A stretch of 64,000 bases of DNA from Neoroseomonas marina (GTDB lineage Bacteria; Pseudomonadota; Alphaproteobacteria; Acetobacterales; Acetobacteraceae). Below the pieces are notes generated by a model that was not told the origin of the DNA, searched no databases, and saw only the letters and a list, made by a program, of their open reading frames with translations. The DNA lies in NCBI RefSeq assembly GCF_012927745.1, contig NZ_JABBKX010000004.1:248001-312000 (forward strand). The letters are read 5' to 3'. The position numbers were made by a program, and so were the translations under genes. Positions 36,908 to 44,915 of this stretch are shown piece by piece; the stretch's first letter is position 1, and every line of letters starts with the position of its first letter.

Positions 36908-37207
36908 ATGGCTTCGGATGGAATGAACGCCGAAACTCGACGCTCGATCCTCAAAGCAACACAAGCCGCACTTAGAGAAAGCGTTATCACCGAGGTCGAT
37001 CCGCTCGAGGCGCTCCGCCAAGCGAGCCACGAAATACTTCTGCATGTACGTCACACGCTAATCAGTGCACTTCCCCCGGAGATTGCCCCAACGATTCCTC
37101 TGGATGAAATTTTCTCAGAGGCGATAACCTTTGTTTGGATTGAGTTGGGCGGAAGAGTCGAAGATATACCAGTCGAATTCTTTCATGTTTCCAGCGCAAA
37201 ACAATGA
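36908..37207 (+). CDS. Hypothetical protein
   Basis: The 99-residue protein (MASDGMNAETRRSILKATQA...) is predicted mostly alpha-helical. The centre (EVDPLEALRQASHEILLHVR) is amphipathic. A GGGAGG lies 13 bases ahead of the first ATG, and an internal ATG at 36923 is an alternative start. No family recognised; low GC. Confidence 0.42.
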   Translation: MASDGMNAETRRSILKATQAALRESVITEVDPLEALRQASHEILLHVRHTLISALPPEIAPTIPLDEIFSEAITFVWIELGGRVEDIPVEFFHVSSAKQ

Positions 37208-37329
37208 ATGGTAAGATACTATCTATATTCGTCAACTAAAATGAGACAAGGATCTTGAAAATCGAAATTGACCCTTAGGGATAAAATAATCTTCGCGCTC
37301 CAATTATCGCTGATCGTGCTGGAGCGTTC

Positions 37330-37968
37330 ATGATGAAGGATAATGCAGTATTCGCCGCCGCGATGGCGGCGACGTCATTGGTTGCGCTGGCCTCACCTGC
37401 GACCGCAAACGAACCTGATCTGCGCCCGCTGAACGGCTTCTACGCGGGAGTGTTTGCAGGGGCGATCGCCCTCGATTCAACGGTCTCCTTTGCCGCCACA
37501 GATACGAGGCCAGCTGAGAGGTACGTCGATCAAGGTGGCGACGGCTTTGTCGTCGGGCTCCGAGGCGGGTGGGGGCAACTGATCAGCGTCCACAAGTACC
37601 TAGGCATTGAAATCGAAGGGCTGGTCCCTTGGAATGTTACCAGCCGCCTTAACGCGAACGGAGCCGAGTATCGCGCGAGGTTACGATCTGAGCTTGGCAT
37701 ATACGGCCGAGCCGGTTGGTCCCGCGATGGGCAGGATCTTCTATTCATTCGGGCCGGATTCACAATCCCAAAGCAGACGTACGAGTCCGTCGAGAACCAC
37801 GGGACCGGAACTGCGGATTGGACACCAGTTCCAACGATCGGGGCCGGTGCTGAGATAGCAATTTCCCGGCGTTGGGCTGGGCGAGTCGACATCAGCTATT
37901 CGTTTCCTCACGGGGACAACGTGCTTGAGTCGTACCGGCTGACGTTCGGGGTATCGTATCGATTCTAA
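37330..37968 (+). CDS. Outer-membrane beta-barrel protein
   Basis: The 212-residue protein has a signal peptide (about residues 1-26, ending ASPATA) followed by a porin-family barrel of roughly eight strands. NGFYAGVFAGAIALDST, FVVGLRGGWGQL and the final strand YRLTFGVSYRF fit the Omp25/opacity-protein pattern, with the terminal Phe expected for outer-membrane insertion. Its role is unknown. An A+T-rich stretch upstream probably holds its promoter. Confidence 0.75.
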   Translation: MMKDNAVFAAAMAATSLVALASPATANEPDLRPLNGFYAGVFAGAIALDSTVSFAATDTRPAERYVDQGGDGFVVGLRGGWGQLISVHKYLGIEIEGLVPWNVTSRLNANGAEYRARLRSELGIYGRAGWSRDGQDLLFIRAGFTIPKQTYESVENHGTGTADWTPVPTIGAGAEIAISRRWAGRVDISYSFPHGDNVLESYRLTFGVSYRF

Positions 37969-38033
37969 TGGAGTGGCGCACGGTCGAACTTCCAAAGACT
38001 ACGAGTTGGCGCTTTATCATCAAGGATTGTTCA

Positions 38034-38204
38034 ATGCAGAGACTACTGCGTGAGGCTCTTCAGAAGCTCCGAGAGCCAGAGACAGCCGCATTGATGGTCA
38101 TCGCCCTTGGCATGGCCCTTGGGTGCGCCATTTCGATGCGCGTACTTGAATCTCCGATCATGGCTTTGATGCTCGAGGGACCGTCCCACGATCGCTGGCG
38201 GTAG
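38034..38204 (+). CDS. Small single-span membrane protein
   Basis: A 56-residue protein, MQRLLREALQKLREPETAAL..., with one predicted membrane helix (about 18-38). AAGGA lies 7 bases ahead of the ATG. A longer version from 37968 would overlap the stop of the barrel gene. No family recognised. The remaining bases between 37969 and 38280 show nothing else. Confidence 0.35.
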   Translation: MQRLLREALQKLREPETAALMVIALGMALGCAISMRVLESPIMALMLEGPSHDRWR

Positions 38205-38280
38205 ATCTTCCGGCGCTGGTGCCCGGCAAGTCGACCCTGCAAAGTCGATCCTTCTAGCGGCGTGTCCGAAGGAGCAGTCC

Positions 38281-38586
38281 GTCACGTCCTCGCTGGTGGT
38301 GCTGATCGCCTTCTTCGGCCCGACGGGGCTGTTGACCTACCTCGCCGGTCGCTCTTGGCAGCGGCTCGAGGCCTGGCCCTGGCGCCGCTCTATCGAGATG
38401 GGCCTGGCGCCAGTCTCGATCGGGCTGCTTCTGGCCGGCTGCTTCAGTATGGCCAAGGGAGCGATCTTCGACCTCGATACGGCGGCGATCGCGGTGGCCG
38501 TGCTGCTGATCCTGCAACGCTACAAGGTCAACCCGGCGCTGCTGGTGCTCGGCAGCGCCGTCATAGGCGTGCTGGGCTTCGTGTGA
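38281..38586 (+). pseudogene. chrA: C-terminal fragment of a chromate transporter (ChrA)
   Basis: About 100 codons read as the end of a ChrA/CHR-family permease: LIAFFGPTGLLTYLAGRSW, then WPWRRSIEMGLAPVSIGLLL and LQRYKVNPALLVLGSAVIG. Those are the last three or four membrane helices. Everything upstream of 38281 is missing and unrelated sequence takes its place, so it cannot encode a transporter of normal length (about 400 residues). Debris from a deletion or insertion is the simplest reading. Confidence 0.75.
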
Positions 38587-38629
38587 GCCGACAGATTTCG
38601 ATGACATGCATCAGGGGAGATCGCTGGGC

Positions 38630-39172
38630 ATGAGCGAGGGCTACGCGGCGGGCCATGGACGGCTCGGCAAGGCGAAGGAGTTCGTGGTGGATGAACTCCG
38701 CCGCTTCATGGTCTCCTTTCTCTACATTTAGGTGCTGCTCGGCTTGTTCACCATGCATGAGGAGATCGCCCTGCGGACGCATGGCGACATCGCTCTATGG
38801 CCCCATGGCTTCGCCTTGGTGAACGCGCTGGTGCTGGGCAAGGTGGCGCTGGTGGTCGAGGATCTGCAGCTTGGCCACCGCATCAAGCCGACGCCGCTGA
38901 TCTGGCCGATCATGCTCGAGTCCCTGATCCTCGCGATCCTGTTCATCGCCATACACGTGCTGGAGCAGGTGATCGGCGGCTGGATCCACGGCGAATCGCT
39001 GGCGGCGAGCGTGCCGGCGATCGGCGGCGGCGGGGCGCTGGGCCTGCTCTTCTCCGCGACCAGCTTCTTCGTCGCGATGCTGCCCTTCCGCGCCTTCCGC
39101 ATCATCGCGAACGCGATCGGAATGGGGCGGGTCTGGAGGCTCCTGTTCGGCGCGCCATCTGCGCATCCGTGA
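38630..39172 (+). pseudogene. Membrane protein gene with an in-frame amber codon
   Basis: A 180-codon frame runs from ATG 38630 (MSEGYAAGHGRLGKAKEFVV) to 39172, but TAG at 38729-38731 interrupts it after FMVSFLYI; reading resumes directly with VLLGLFTMHEEIALRTHGD. A TGG-to-TAG change (Trp to stop) would explain it. The rest has three or four membrane helices, an RIKPTPLIWPIM loop and a final FVAMLPFRAFRIIANAIGMG segment. The family is unknown to me. Suppression or a second start at 38732 is possible but unsupported. Confidence 0.7.
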
Positions 39173-39265
39173 ACTTCGACATTTTCATCGTCAGCCCTCC
39201 GTCTCCCAGCCCAACCCTAAACTGGCATTTCCTAGCTCAGGGCGATCCAGAAAGCGGGAGACAGG

Positions 39266-39472
39266 TCAGAGGTGGCGATGGATCAGCGCCACCAGACTAT
39301 CCATCGAAGCCATCTTCGAATCGATTTCGGCGCCCTTGTCGATCAACCTATCCAGGATCGCGATCATCTCGCATGTGTGGCCCTGGCATCCGTCGAGCTT
39401 GGACAGGCACCTCTGGACCAGTGCCAAGATCTCCTCGTTGACCGCTGCCGCATCCCGATCGGACATCGCCAT
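39266..39472 (-). CDS. Small hypothetical protein
   Basis: The 68-residue protein (MAMSDRDAAAVNEEILALVQ...) is predicted to be all alpha-helical, with two cysteines in LDGCQGHTCEMIAILDRLID. An alternative start lies at 39466 (MSDRDAA). No family is recognised and no neighbour is coupled. Confidence 0.42.
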   Translation of the reverse strand: MAMSDRDAAAVNEEILALVQRCLSKLDGCQGHTCEMIAILDRLIDKGAEIDSKMASMDSLVALIHRHL

Positions 39473-39982
39473 CGTGCTCCATGAAAGACGCGGTTTCGTG
39501 CCGTTATGTACCTCGTAGCGGCGTCGGGCGTCACTTTCGAAAGGTGTGCTTCACCGCCCCCGCGAGCGGTCCGACAGGCGACGCGGTGAAGCTTGGTTTT
39601 TGTTTCCAGCCGAGTGCGGATTGTGTATCGCCGACAGGAACAACTCAGCCCGCATCTGCTAGCGACGCAACATGAACTCCAGGAGTGCCAGCTGGCGCTG
39701 CATCAAGGCCGTTTGATCGGCTTCCGGAAGAAGCTGGCGCAGCTCTGGGATGTTCCACCAGTCCATGGGCATTTGTCCGCACAACGCGATTGATGCACGA
39801 TGCGATGTTTATTAGACGAAGTAAATATGCTTCATCAACGCGGAATTAGCGAATAAATAGTTTTCTGTATTGAAGTAAATGATTTGATAGCCAAATAAAA
39901 ATTGCTGACGCCATCTCTGGCGATCAGTGGGCCGGCTTCAGCTTGGCCTAAACCCTCCCATCCCAACAATCAGGACAACGTC
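39473..39982. other. Gene-free stretch with an A+T-rich block
   Basis: No gene is supported. Bases 39780-39905 are strongly A+T-rich compared with the surroundings and contain GAAGTAAAT twice, the first time in a short dyad GAAG-TAAATATG-CTTC. This may hold the promoter for the gene at 39983, or be a scar of foreign DNA. Confidence 0.4.
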
Positions 39983-40324
39983 ATGACCGAAGGGAAACCC
40001 TCCCCTCGCCAGCGCACGCTTGCCGAGTTGCTCGACGCTGCGCGCGGGCTTCACGAGATCGAGGCTGCGATCGCCCAACTGCGCGGCGTGGCCGAGATGA
40101 GCGCGTATGACCTGACAGGATTCCGCAGCGTCGGCGTCGTCGACCCTGCGGCTGTTCTGTCGTCCCTGGAGCGCCTCAATGAGGGGCTCCAGGCGACGCT
40201 GCAGGAGCTGGCTGAGGCGCATGCGCGCCTGCATGGCTTCGGGCGCCTCGTACTGCGTGACCTCGGATCGATGGGCGCGGCCCTGTTCCGGGCCGTGCCG
40301 CCAGCCTCGGAGGCGAAGAACTGA
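39983..40324 (+). CDS. Hypothetical helical protein
   Basis: The 113-residue protein begins MTEGKPSPRQRTLAELLDAA and is largely alpha-helical with two amphipathic stretches (GLHEIEAAIAQLRGVAEM; LERLNEGLQATLQELAEAHA). No family recognised. The ATG at 39983 is chosen over an upstream in-frame codon because the A+T-rich block ends just before it. A strong terminator follows the stop, supporting a real single-gene transcript. Confidence 0.6.
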   Translation: MTEGKPSPRQRTLAELLDAARGLHEIEAAIAQLRGVAEMSAYDLTGFRSVGVVDPAAVLSSLERLNEGLQATLQELAEAHARLHGFGRLVLRDLGSMGAALFRAVPPASEAKN

Positions 40325-40329
40325 CATCG

Positions 40330-40360
40330 GGCCCCGCCGGAGATATCCGGCGGGGCCTTT
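40330..40360 (+). terminator. Rho-independent terminator
   Basis: GGCCCCGCCGG (40330-40340) pairs perfectly with CCGGCGGGGCC (40347-40357) around AGATAT and is followed by TTTGT. It lies 6 bases after the stop of the gene at 39983. Confidence 0.88.
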
Positions 40361-40917
40361 GTCGTGGGCGGTGTCGTTCGCGGGCGATGGACGTTTTCGA
40401 TCTGGCCTGCAACGCCAGCATTTTCCTGGCCTTGGGCGTTGCCGACGTCGCGCGCGACGATTTTCGGCGGCAGGATCCGCGTGCTCATTCGGCCGGGCCA
40501 TGCGAGGCGAATCCCACGGCGCGAAAGGGCTTGAGGCTCTGCAGCGCCGGACCCTGCCCGCATGGTCGGCGAGAGACGGCAGCGTGCGGAGCAGCCCCGG
40601 TCCTGTGGGGATGGCGGCATACACCGGAAGGGCACCGCGCAGGCTTGATGCCCATGGCCGCCCGGGGACGCAGGCAGTCCCCGTGAAGAAGCAAGCCTTC
40701 CGGGCAGCTGCCTCCTGAGCTGCCGGGGCCCACAGGCGACGGGCCGGCTCCGCCGGAACACGAACGCTGAGGGCAGCGGGATCACTCTGCGAGGCACGCA
40801 GGGATGGTCCCGCTTTGCCCTGGCTCAGAGCCTCACCACCAGACCATCGATCAATACACCGCCGGACATGGGGTACGACGGCGAGGGTGGTGTGATGCGA
40901 ATCGGATGAGGTCGAAC
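40361..40917. other. Intergenic region before the recombinase locus
   Basis: No supported gene. A plus-strand frame at 40387-40686 and overlapping minus-strand frames are open only because of high GC and show no family. The left edge of the recombinase element may lie here, directly after the terminator. Confidence 0.35.
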
Positions 40918-42321
40918 ATGACGAGTGACGTCGATGTCGGTCGCAAGCGGAACAGCTCTCGATCGAGCCACGAAAAGACTGAACCGCCCGTCACTGACTA
41001 CGCGGGCATCGCGCTGAAGCATCTCGGCACGTCGGCCGCCGAGGCGAACCTTCGTGGTCTGGCGCGTCGCGTGGCGCTGATGGCGGCCGGCGAGAGCCTG
41101 GGTGGCAGGGGATCCGCCGCCAGGAAGATTCTCGAGAGGGGTTCGACAGCGTCAGAGCAAGCCGCCGAGGCGCTGCGCAAGGTCCAGGTGATGACTCTCC
41201 TCGACGCGCTGGGCCGCCCCGCGCCAGGCGAAGCCGTCGACGAGGCACAAGCCGCCATCGCCGGCGAGCACCGCATGCATCGGCTGCAGTGGCTTCAAGC
41301 CATCGTCAGTGGGCTCGACCGGCTGGCTCCGGCCCTTTGGGATTCCGCACAAGCCACTCCAAGCCTCCCGCGCGGCCGCCCGAAGCGGTCAGCCGCACTC
41401 CCGTTCGCCCTCGAGGCGTTGGAGCGGCTCTGGTGGCGATACCATTCGGAGGTACCGACGCAGTCGACGTCAAAGGGCGGGTTCCTGGCGTTCGCCCAGG
41501 ACGTGTTGACAAGCGAGCCCTGCTCTTTCGCGAAGGGCTCCGTCAGCAAGGCTGTCGGCGCGTTCCTCAAGACCGAGAACCGTCCGGCCCGCAAGACGGT
41601 CCGCGCGGCCTTGCCGAGGCCGGCCCCGTTCCGGTCCGTGCTCGTCATCGGCGCCGACGATCCCGTGCTGCGGGAAATCGTCCGCCTGCACGCCGAAGAC
41701 GGCGCCCGCGTCGTCGCCACTGCGCCGCCGGACAGGGTCGCCGCGGTGGCGAAGGATCTCGACGCCCGCGTCACGGTCGTCCCGCTGTCGCTCACCGAGA
41801 TCCCGACGGCGGAGGATCTCGCTCCCCTCCGCAAGGCACGGTACGACCGCATCGTGATCGGTGGACTGACCGGCGAGCGGGGAGCGATCGGCCCCGACAC
41901 GCCCGCCGGGTTCGATCAGGCGGGCCTGGCGGACGCGATGGGTGCCGCGCTCCGCGTACCGCCAGTCCTTAACGCGATCCTGCAGGGTCTGTGGGAGCGG
42001 CTGCGGAACGGCGGAAAGGTCGTCGTGGTCGCCTCGCACCTGGGCAGCGTGAGCCACGGTGCGCGCTCCCGCTCATACACGACGGCGCCTGCCTTTGCCG
42101 CGGTCACCGCGTTGGTCCGGCTGTGGGCCCACGACCTGGCCGGCGCCGGCATCACCGTGACAACGATGCATACCGGCAAAGGCCGGCGCGAGGACGGGAC
42201 GCCCGACCGCCATACCCTGCCCGCCAACGCCGCGCGCGTGATGCGAGAGACCGTGGACCGGCTCGGGGAACGCGAACGGGGCTCCCTCGTGGATATCAAC
42301 GGCAGCCTCGAGCCTTTCTGA
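40918..42321 (+). CDS. Two-domain protein: unknown N-terminal region plus degenerate SDR-like domain
   Basis: The 467-residue protein has a helical N-terminal half (about 1-235; GGFLAFAQDVLTSEPCSFAK) of no recognised family. The C-terminal half (about 240-467) is patterned like a short-chain dehydrogenase: RSVLVIGADDPVLREIVRLH for the first Rossmann turn and YTTAPAFAAVTALVRLWAHD / LAGAGITVTTMHTG for the active-site helix. However, the glycine-rich motif is lost and the Lys of YxxxK is absent, so catalysis is unlikely. The ATG at 40918 has GAGG 6 bases ahead; 40906 is an alternative. It leads into the recombinase operon after 142 bases. Confidence 0.7.
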   Translation: MTSDVDVGRKRNSSRSSHEKTEPPVTDYAGIALKHLGTSAAEANLRGLARRVALMAAGESLGGRGSAARKILERGSTASEQAAEALRKVQVMTLLDALGRPAPGEAVDEAQAAIAGEHRMHRLQWLQAIVSGLDRLAPALWDSAQATPSLPRGRPKRSAALPFALEALERLWWRYHSEVPTQSTSKGGFLAFAQDVLTSEPCSFAKGSVSKAVGAFLKTENRPARKTVRAALPRPAPFRSVLVIGADDPVLREIVRLHAEDGARVVATAPPDRVAAVAKDLDARVTVVPLSLTEIPTAEDLAPLRKARYDRIVIGGLTGERGAIGPDTPAGFDQAGLADAMGAALRVPPVLNAILQGLWERLRNGGKVVVVASHLGSVSHGARSRSYTTAPAFAAVTALVRLWAHDLAGAGITVTTMHTGKGRREDGTPDRHTLPANAARVMRETVDRLGERERGSLVDINGSLEPF

Positions 42322-42463
42322 GATTCTCCGCCGGGAGGTTTCTGCCTCGCCGCAACGCCAAGCCTGACGTGGCTTTGCGCGATTCCGGCGTCGCCGGCGC
42401 ATATTTTCGGCGGCGCTACTCTCGTGCATCGCGACTTCGAGGTGCCTAGTCCCTGCGGTCGCC

Positions 42464-42670
42464 ATGAGCGACCCGCGCCCCCGCCGCCGAGCCTCGGAAC
42501 CCGTCACCGCTGCAGGACGGGCTGACGCCACTGCCGATGCGAAGCTCCAGGCGCTGGCCGAAGCGCTCGGCCGGGCCGCGGCTCGACGCCTCCTTGCTCA
42601 GGCCATGGCTGCCAAGGTGGAGCCGCGCAGGACCAACGATCCCTCTGCCACGTCGGCGACGGGCGCATGA
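42464..42670 (+). CDS. Small hypothetical protein at the head of the recombinase operon
   Basis: The 68-residue protein (MSDPRPRRRASEPVTAAGRA...) has a basic, disordered start and one helix (DAKLQALAEALGRAAARRLL). No family is recognised. Its stop overlaps the next start (ATGA), which supports it being a translated member of the operon. Confidence 0.5.
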   Translation: MSDPRPRRRASEPVTAAGRADATADAKLQALAEALGRAAARRLLAQAMAAKVEPRRTNDPSATSATGA

Positions 42671-42873
42671 GCAAGCCCGGCGACGACGACGCGTTGGCCG
42701 GCCTGCTCAAGGCCCGAGAGGTCGCTGCGACCTTCGGCATCGATCCACGGACCCTGTGGAACTGGGAACGCGACGAGATCCTCGTCCCGGCGACGCGCGT
42801 CCGTGGCCACCGCTACTACCGCCGCGAGGATGTCGCGCGCCTGATCAGTCAGGGGCGACGGAAATCGCCATGA
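42667..42873 (+). CDS. MerR/excisionase-like helix-turn-helix protein
   Basis: The 68-residue protein consists of one winged helix-turn-helix of the MerR/HTH_17 type: LLKAREVAATFGIDPRTLWN, then a basic wing (TRVRGHRYYRREDVARLISQ). Such single-domain proteins are often excisionases or recombination directionality factors. It sits just before three recombinase genes, so that role is plausible. It overlaps the small gene before it by 4 bases. Confidence 0.8.
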   Translation: MSKPGDDDALAGLLKAREVAATFGIDPRTLWNWERDEILVPATRVRGHRYYRREDVARLISQGRRKSP

Positions 42874-42940
42874 ATACAGTAGTCATGCCGATAAACTTAG
42901 AAACGGCCCACAATACAGTTCGCGGTTATCACAATAACCG
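42873..42940. repeat. Dyad and direct repeats in an A+T-rich segment
   Basis: The segment contains a perfect inverted repeat CGGTTAT (42923-42929) / ATAACCG (42934-42940) around CACA, and AATACAGT twice (42873-42880 and 42912-42919, 39 bases apart). The 42870-42985 stretch is poor in GC, unlike the flanking genes. It could be a regulator or recombinase binding site directly ahead of the first tyrosine recombinase. Confidence 0.6.
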
Positions 42941-42989
42941 TCTTGAAGAATTTCCGGGTATTTCCTACCCTCAACAACGGAGGCTCTCC

Positions 42990-44915
42990 ATGAACATGAT
43001 GACCCCCGGGCGCATGGTGCCCGCTACCGCTGTCGCCTCGACGGGTCCGAATGGCCTGACCGCCCTCGCGGTCGCCGGCCTTAGGGCGGTCCGCCGCAAG
43101 GGTGCCGAACGGCCCGCCATCCCCGGCATCATCGACGGGTGGACCGACCTCGGGCCGGCCCGGCGTCGCGACCTAAAGACTGCCGTCGGGCTGCTCGCCC
43201 GCGCCAGCAGCAAGGATCTCGCCCAAATCCCGTTCACCGCCCGCTCGGTGCGCGAGATCCTGGCTCGCACGACGCCCGCCGCCGTCCGGCTCGGGGATTC
43301 GAGCTTCACGGCCTATCGTGGGCACCTCCGCTACGTCCTGCGGCGCCTCGACCTGCTGGCCGAGCGCCGCCGGGCGGGCGGCGAACTGCTGCCGGCCTGG
43401 GCGCCGCTGGTCGCCGCGCTGACCGACAAGATCGCCTGGCTGCGCCTCAAGGCCTTCGTCGGGTTCTGCTCCGACCGGGGGCTCGACCCCATGGCTGTGG
43501 ATGATGCGGTCTTCGCCGACTACCTCGCGCACCTGCAGTCGGCCGATGTGCGCGGGTCGGCGCGCGAGGCGGTCCGCCGCGTCGCCAAGGGCTGGAACCA
43601 CGCCGCGGAGACGGTGCCCGGGTGGCCGGCGACCCGTCTGACAGCCCCGGCCGCGGAGCCGCGCCAGTACTCGCTCGCGTTCGAGGCGTATCCCGCATCG
43701 CTCCAGGCCGACATCGCCGCATTCGAGGCGCGCCTGACCCGCAATAGTGGCGAGGCCCCGTTCGAGGAGGATCGGGACGGGCCGGACGAGCCCTTGCGGC
43801 CGGCGAGCGTCCGCACCCGCATGGACTCCCTGCGCCTGGCCCTTGCGGCCCTCGTCCACAGCGGCACGCCGCCCGAGGGCATCCTGGACCTTGCCATGGT
43901 GGTCGAGGTCGGGAACCTGAAGCGCATCCTGAACTGGCACTTCCTGCGCGCCGGCAAGCGCAAGGGGGCCCAACTCGGGATCATCTCCGACACCCTGCGC
44001 GTCGTGGCGAAGCACCACGCGAGGCTGGAAGGTCATGCGCTCCGGAAGGCACTGAACCTCCTCCGCCAGGCCAAACCCAAGCGCCAGGCCCGCATGACCG
44101 AGCGCAACATGCGGTTGCTCGCGGAACTGGAGGACCCGACGCGCCGCGCCGCGATCCTGCACCTGCCGCGTCACCTCATGATGATCGCGGAGCGTCAGCG
44201 CACCGGTTGGATCGACGAGCGGGGCCGTGAGCACACGCCGCATTTGCTCGAGGCGGCGCGCACGGCCGCGCTGGCCGTCGCCATCGAGATCGAGTTGCAC
44301 TGCCCGATCCGGATCGAGAACCTCTCCCACCTCCGGCTCGGGCATGACCTCGTGAAGCTCGACAGCCGGAGCCGCGGCTACACCCACGTCCGCATCGCCG
44401 CCGAGGCGGTCAAGAACGATGTCCCGATCGAATGGGCGCTCGATGCCGACACGTCCGCGGTGCTCGAGGCGTTCATCCGCCACTACCGCCCCCTGCTGCC
44501 GAATGCAGGGAGCGACTGGCTGTTCCCCTCCAAGGCGCATCTCGACCAGCCGCGCCACAAGGGGGGCCTCGGCAATGCGATCAGCCTGGCCATACATCGC
44601 AGCGTCGGCGTCAGGATGTCGACGCACCAGTTCCGGGCGCTCGCCGGCGCGTTCATCCTCGGCGCCAATCCGCATGCGATCGAGGATCTGCGCCTCGTCC
44701 TCGGCCACACGACCTTCGATACCTCGATGCGATTCTACGCCTCCTGGGCGCCGAAGGGGGCGATCGCCCGTCTCACCGAGGTCCTCACGACGGAGCGCCG
44801 GCGCACACGGCTCATCGCCGATGCGGCATTCGCCAAGCGCAACCGCGGCGTGATGCCGCCACTGGTGCCGCTGCCGCCGGGTGTGGCCGGCCGCAAGCGG
44901 GGGCGCCGCCAGTGA
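42990..44915 (+). CDS. Tyrosine site-specific recombinase 1
   Basis: This is a large tyrosine recombinase of 641 residues that cuts and rejoins DNA through a covalent 3'-phosphotyrosine. Catalytic residues are visible: Arg in CPIRIENL, Lys in AVKNDVPIEW, HxxR in STHQFRALAG, His in LGHTTFD and Tyr in MRFYASW. A long N-terminal half contains core-binding helices. I use the ATG at 42990 because CGGAGG lies 6 bases ahead and codons upstream have a different base bias. A start at 42870 would overlap the HTH gene by 4 bases, like the other junctions, and cannot be excluded. Confidence 0.85.
   Translation: MNMMTPGRMVPATAVASTGPNGLTALAVAGLRAVRRKGAERPAIPGIIDGWTDLGPARRRDLKTAVGLLARASSKDLAQIPFTARSVREILARTTPAAVRLGDSSFTAYRGHLRYVLRRLDLLAERRRAGGELLPAWAPLVAALTDKIAWLRLKAFVGFCSDRGLDPMAVDDAVFADYLAHLQSADVRGSAREAVRRVAKGWNHAAETVPGWPATRLTAPAAEPRQYSLAFEAYPASLQADIAAFEARLTRNSGEAPFEEDRDGPDEPLRPASVRTRMDSLRLALAALVHSGTPPEGILDLAMVVEVGNLKRILNWHFLRAGKRKGAQLGIISDTLRVVAKHHARLEGHALRKALNLLRQAKPKRQARMTERNMRLLAELEDPTRRAAILHLPRHLMMIAERQRTGWIDERGREHTPHLLEAARTAALAVAIEIELHCPIRIENLSHLRLGHDLVKLDSRSRGYTHVRIAAEAVKNDVPIEWALDADTSAVLEAFIRHYRPLLPNAGSDWLFPSKAHLDQPRHKGGLGNAISLAIHRSVGVRMSTHQFRALAGAFILGANPHAIEDLRLVLGHTTFDTSMRFYASWAPKGAIARLTEVLTTERRRTRLIADAAFAKRNRGVMPPLVPLPPGVAGRKRGRRQ

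Noticed and set aside
40051..40797. A long minus-strand open frame across the terminator at 40330
   Set aside because: It is antisense to the supported gene at 39983 and to its terminator, and it is rich in Arg and Pro as expected of GC-driven open frames.
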